Assembly: GCF_011806405.1 (NCBI RefSeq)
Contig: NZ_JAATOW010000008.1
Location: forward strand, 1-64,000
DNA: 64,000 bases
Source: Pseudooceanicola sp. HF7
Lineage (GTDB): Bacteria; Pseudomonadota; Alphaproteobacteria; Rhodobacterales; Rhodobacteraceae
Direction of reading: 5' to 3'
Translations under genes and position numbers: made by a program
The notes under the pieces: model-generated
The model's input: the letters and a program-made list of their open reading frames with translations, nothing else
Told to the model about the DNA's origin: nothing
Databases searched by the model: none
Part shown: positions 62,758-64,000 of the stretch, in pieces
Layout of the letters: each line of letters begins with the position of its first letter
Numbering within the stretch: position 1 is the first letter of the stretch

Positions 62758-63503
62758 CCTCCCGGCGGATTGCCATCATGCAGCCCTACCTGTTTCCCTA
62801 CCTCGGCTACTTCCAACTGGCCCAAGCGGTTGATGAGTTCTGGCTTCTCGACACCGTGCAATTCATCCGCAACGGCTGGATGAACCGAAATGCCTTGGGT
62901 GTGGCCGGACAGCGCAGCCTATTCACCCTGCCGGTCCGTCGCGCGTCCCACGACACGTTGATCCGTGGCATGCGGTACGATCCACGTGTACGCCATGTGC
63001 TTGGAAAACTGGAGAAAACGCTTTTGCAGGCCTATGCTGGCAGGCCGGGGGTGACAAGGGCCCAGGCGCTGCTTCAGTCGCTCGGAGCGTATTTGGATCG
63101 GGCGGAAGAGGCTCCGGATTTCACGGCAGCTACGGAACATGCGTTGAGGGCGACCTTTCAGTCGCTCGGTATCGAAACGCCGGTGCGCCGCGCATCAAGC
63201 CTGAATGTGCCGGAAGACCTGCGCGGGCAAGCGCGGGTGATTGCCATCTGCAAAGAGGCTGGGGCCACGGACTATGTGAACATGGCCGGCGGGCGCGCGC
63301 TATATGATGCCGCAGAGTTCGAGGCAGCGGGGCTGACCCTCTGGCTGCTTTCGCCCAGCCTGCCGCCCTACGATCAGGGAGGGCCGCCTTTCCTGCCAGG
63401 GCTCAGCATATTGGACCCGATTGCGCATCTGCGGCAGGGCGCTTTGCGCCCGATGCTGCGACAGGGACAGACCGTTCGAGCCTTGGCTCAGGGCGTGAGC
63501 TGA
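62754..63503 (+). CDS. WbqC-like family protein
   Basis: 249 aa. The opening IAIMQPYLFPYLGYFQLAQAVDEFWLLDTVQF (7-38) is the WbqC hallmark, followed by NGWMNRN and LFTLPVRRASHDTLI. WbqC proteins occur in O-antigen clusters near aminotransferases and are thought to modify amino sugars, perhaps by N-acylation; the reaction is not settled. Its ATG overlaps the sulfotransferase stop by 4 nt. It ends the glycan cassette. Confidence 0.88.
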   Translation: MTSRRIAIMQPYLFPYLGYFQLAQAVDEFWLLDTVQFIRNGWMNRNALGVAGQRSLFTLPVRRASHDTLIRGMRYDPRVRHVLGKLEKTLLQAYAGRPGVTRAQALLQSLGAYLDRAEEAPDFTAATEHALRATFQSLGIETPVRRASSLNVPEDLRGQARVIAICKEAGATDYVNMAGGRALYDAAEFEAAGLTLWLLSPSLPPYDQGGPPFLPGLSILDPIAHLRQGALRPMLRQGQTVRALAQGVS

Positions 63504-63612
63504 GGTCCCACGTCGGCCTCGCCCACCATCTGCGGAACTTTCCCAAGCGAAGTGCCGTGCTACCATGCAAGTGTGGTCGCACAGCCGATACAGCTTGAAA
63601 GGGATTCTCATC

Positions 63613-64000
63613 ATGGACAGCCTCGCCACACGCAGCACCTCGGGTCGCGGCAAGCTTTATGACAGCGTCGTCGATACCATCGGGAATACGCCGGTCATCC
63701 GGCTCAATCACTTGGCACCCGACGGCGTCGAGATCTACGTCAAGGCGGAGTTCTTCAACCCCGCGGCCTCGGTCAAGGATCGCCTGGCGCTGAACATCAT
63801 CGAACATGCGGAAAAGACCGGGGCCTTGAAGCCGGGTCAGACCGTGGTCGAGGCGACCTCTGGCAACACCGGCATCGGCCTGGCCATGGTCTGTGCGCAG
63901 AAGGGCTATCCGCTGGTCATCACCATGGCTGAAAGTTTTTCGATCGAGCGGCGCCGACTGATGCGTATGCTCGGGGCGAAGGTCGTTCTGACGCCGCGTG
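63613..64000 (+). CDS. cysK: Cysteine synthase A (5' part, cut by window edge)
   Basis: 129 codons visible from ATG 63613 to the window end. It matches O-acetylserine sulfhydrylase: LYDSVVDTIGNTPVIRLN near 16-33, the PLP lysine in AASVKDRLALNII, and VEATSGNTGIGLAMVCA (phosphate-binding loop) near 84-100. It adds sulfide to O-acetylserine to make cysteine. AAGGG lies about 10 nt before the start. The 109 nt upstream hold no other gene. Truncation is due to the window, not the gene. Confidence 0.93.
   Translation, partial: MDSLATRSTSGRGKLYDSVVDTIGNTPVIRLNHLAPDGVEIYVKAEFFNPAASVKDRLALNIIEHAEKTGALKPGQTVVEATSGNTGIGLAMVCAQKGYPLVITMAESFSIERRRLMRMLGAKVVLTPR

Overview
The window looks like chromosomal DNA of a Rhodobacteraceae (Roseobacter-group or Rhodobacter-like) alphaproteobacterium. 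The reasons are GC-rich coding DNA with frequent GTG/TTG starts, an rpoE-chrR singlet-oxygen pair, an alphaproteobacterial hutF/hutG histidine pathway, and housekeeping neighbourhoods familiar from that family (rsmB / heparinase II-III-like / purH / lspA / DUF3035 / paired M16 peptidases, and rbfA / truB / rpsO / pnp). I saw no tRNA, rRNA, CRISPR array, insertion sequence or prophage. Genes are densely packed and many are joined by 4-base ATGA or GTGA overlaps.

Layout. 1-8.6 kb: a truncated STAS protein, oxidative and electrophile defence genes (free-Met-R-SO reductase, Gfa-family protein, glyoxalase I, aldehyde dehydrogenase, 1-Cys peroxiredoxin), rluA, a kinase-like protein, two glycosyltransferases and a DksA-like zinc finger. 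8.7-18.5 kb: the translation and RNA block read leftward (rbfA, truB, rpsO, pnp), interrupted by small accessory genes including a receiver-domain gene between rpsO and pnp, with dapB divergent from rbfA. 19-31 kb: rsmB-like, heparinase-like, purH, lspA, DUF3035 lipoprotein, two M16 peptidases, asparaginase, an IalB-like protein and rlmN. 31.3-35.4 kb: a leftward four-gene arsenic operon (arsR-arsC fusion, GAPDH, arsJ, acr3). 35.5-41.1 kb: chrR-rpoE, divergent from an FAD oxidoreductase / DUF1365 / cyclopropane-synthase-like operon and an SDR gene. This matches the RpoE-controlled lipid-modification (furan fatty acid) genes known from Rhodobacter sphaeroides. 41.1-51.6 kb: a complete histidine-utilisation island (hutC-hutF leftward; hutI-H-G-U and a polar amino-acid ABC transporter rightward). 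51.6-58.4 kb: an operon with an isopenicillin-N-synthase-like Fe(II)/2-oxoglutarate oxygenase, a PotDABC-type ABC transporter, an isochorismatase-like hydrolase and an unknown protein. 58.4-64 kb: a metallo-beta-lactamase-fold gene, then a surface-glycan cassette (aminotransferase fusion, sulfotransferase, WbqC) and the 5' part of a cysteine synthase gene.

The most interesting signal is in the 5' leader of the 51.9 kb operon. Two hairpins with identical GGGG-ACGA-CCCC cores (51788-51803 and 51832-51843) lie 28 nt apart, just upstream of the ribosome-binding site. Tandem hairpins with ACGR tetraloops are the signature of the guanidine-II (mini-ykkC) riboswitch. If so, the oxygenase, transporter, amidohydrolase-like enzyme and unknown protein would form a guanidine-responsive uptake and degradation system that I do not recognise from described guanidine pathways.
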